DNA of 6,058 nt. Source: a candidate division TA06 bacterium DG_78 (lineage in GTDB: Bacteria; Hydrothermota; Tepidihabitantia; SM23-42). The notes below the pieces were generated by a model that did not search any database, was not told the DNA's origin, and was given only the letters and a program-made list of their open reading frames with translations. Location of the stretch: positions 1 through 6,058 of the forward strand of contig LJNI01000138.1 of assembly GCA_001303225.1 (NCBI GenBank). Reading direction: 5' to 3'. The translations under genes and the position numbers were made by a program. Positions 5,532-6,058 of the stretch are shown here, in pieces; the first letter of the stretch is position 1; each line of letters opens with the position of its first letter.

Positions 5532-5822
5532 TTATCCTTTCTGTCGGTCTGGCAATTTAAAGCGTGCCTGCTTCCACTGGACGAGATACCGCTGAAATGT
5601 TTCTGCAATATTGGGGTCGTCGGCTCGAACGTCCATCGATTTAATTTTATTTTCAAAGTATTTGCCAATTAATCCAACAGGAAGCGTTATGATGCCAAAG
5701 ATGAAAAGAATAGTAATATCCTGTACAAAATACATGACAACTGCGATAATAAGCAACCCAAATAAAATTAAATACAAAACCGCTAATTTCATATTGAGAT
5801 TGATTACGTCTTTTACTGCCAA
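5532..5822 (-). CDS. small two-helix membrane protein of unknown function
   Basis: I do not recognise this family. The 96-residue reading has two hydrophobic helices (about 12-33 and 36-54), then a soluble tail of about 40 residues with charged and aromatic residues (KYFENKIKSMDVRADDPN and an RYLVQWKQARF segment). It is probably an inner-membrane protein. The only usual start codon giving the full reading is TTG at 5822, which has no ribosome site; a later ATG at 5792 also lacks one. A good signal, AAAAGGGG followed by GTG (5836-5838), lies just upstream but one frame off, ending at TGA (5827-5829). A +1 shift at CCA-TGA-C would join the two readings. The gene precedes the rubredoxin gene, but 85 bases and a separate promoter lie between them. 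Confidence 0.6.
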   Translation of the reverse strand: MAVKDVINLNMKLAVLYLILFGLLIIAVVMYFVQDITILFIFGIITLPVGLIGKYFENKIKSMDVRADDPNIAETFQRYLVQWKQARFKLPDRQKG

Positions 5823-5835
5823 AAGGTCATGGTTT

Positions 5836-5853
5836 CACTGAATTACCCCTTTT
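5836..5853 (-). promoter_or_regulatory. out-of-frame ribosome site and GTG upstream of the small membrane protein
   Basis: On the minus strand, AAAAGGGG (5846-5853) is followed by a 7-base spacer and GTG (5836-5838). It reads Val/Met-Lys-Pro then TGA. Skipping one base at the TGA gives Asp-Leu-Leu-Ala-Val-Lys and continues into the membrane protein frame. Confidence 0.5.
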
Positions 5854-5978
5854 GTCTTGCGATAGACCTCTTGGATTTTAAAAATTCATATCAATTGCTA
5901 TCAAAAGGCTAATAATCAAAACGTATAGAGAAATTTCAGCCGCTGATATCTCCTTTTAATGTATAAAAAAAGCACAAA

Positions 5979-6006
5979 AGTATACAGAATCAACATATTT
6001 TGTCAA
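5979..6006 (-). promoter_or_regulatory. sigma-70-type promoter reading leftward to the small membrane protein
   Basis: On the minus strand, TTGACA (6001-6006), a 16-bp spacer and TATACT (5979-5984) form a strong promoter. The leader to the first start codons is about 130-150 bases, much longer than for the other genes here. It contains a ribosome-site-like AAGGAG (5950-5955) with no ATG, GTG or TTG at the right distance. Confidence 0.72.
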
Positions 6007-6037
6007 CCATACATATACCCTCTTGTTCTCATCTGTG

Positions 6038-6043
6038 TTGACA
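6038..6043 (+). promoter_or_regulatory. -35 element of a probable rightward promoter cut by the window edge
   Basis: TTGACA is followed by only 15 bases before the sequence ends, so the -10 would lie just beyond the edge. It would be divergent from the leftward promoter at 5979-6006. Without the -10 this is tentative. Confidence 0.4.
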
Positions 6044-6058
6044 TACATTTTTTACCTT

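Noticed and set aside
1..6058. CRISPR array, tRNA or insertion sequence
   Set aside because: I found no regularly spaced repeats, no tRNA-like T-arm motif outside coding regions and no transposase or paired terminal repeats.

Overview
The window looks like bacterial chromosomal DNA of moderate, somewhat AT-rich composition. It carries no phage, transposon, tRNA, rRNA or CRISPR signal that I can see. Promoters are of the sigma-70 type: several close matches to TTGACA / TATAAT with 16-17 bp spacers. A rubredoxin and a c-di-GMP-type HD-GYP protein suggest an anaerobic or microaerophilic, signalling-competent bacterium. I cannot assign a phylum from the sequence; a member of the Firmicutes or of an anaerobic candidate phylum would both fit.

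Layout, left to right. (1) Positions 1-1150, rightward: the C-terminal part of a DUF3160-family protein runs in from the left edge and overlaps by 11 bases a small GIY-YIG-like protein that starts with TTG. (2) 1151-1308: a short gap between convergent genes with two strong GC-rich hairpins. (3) 1309-2616, leftward: a seven-helix membrane protein with a C-terminal HD-GYP phosphodiesterase domain. Its near-consensus promoter ends only a few bases before the ATG, and a 12-bp inverted repeat lies just upstream. (4) 2898-3740, leftward: a TetR-family repressor fused through a lysine-rich linker to a C-terminal four-cysteine zinc ribbon. Two tandem 14-bp palindromes lie between its consensus promoter and its start codon, as expected for autoregulation. 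(5) 3908-5158, rightward and divergent from the repressor: an Eis-like GNAT N-acetyltransferase whose promoter predicts a leaderless mRNA. (6) 5216-5446, leftward: a rubredoxin with an acidic C-terminal extension, its own promoter and a perfect Shine-Dalgarno. (7) 5532-5822, leftward: a two-helix membrane protein of unknown function. Its best translation-start signal lies in another frame, which suggests a +1 frameshift. (8) 5839-6058: a promoter for that gene and, at the right edge, the -35 of a divergent promoter reading out of the window.

Most genes appear to be separate transcription units with individual promoters rather than one pathway. The exceptions are the overlapping DUF3160/GIY-YIG pair and the divergent repressor/acetyltransferase pair. 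The most notable points are the TetR-zinc ribbon fusion with its tandem operator, the (near-)leaderless promoters, and the apparent frameshift at the start of the small membrane protein. I see no clear evidence of a wholly new multi-gene system.
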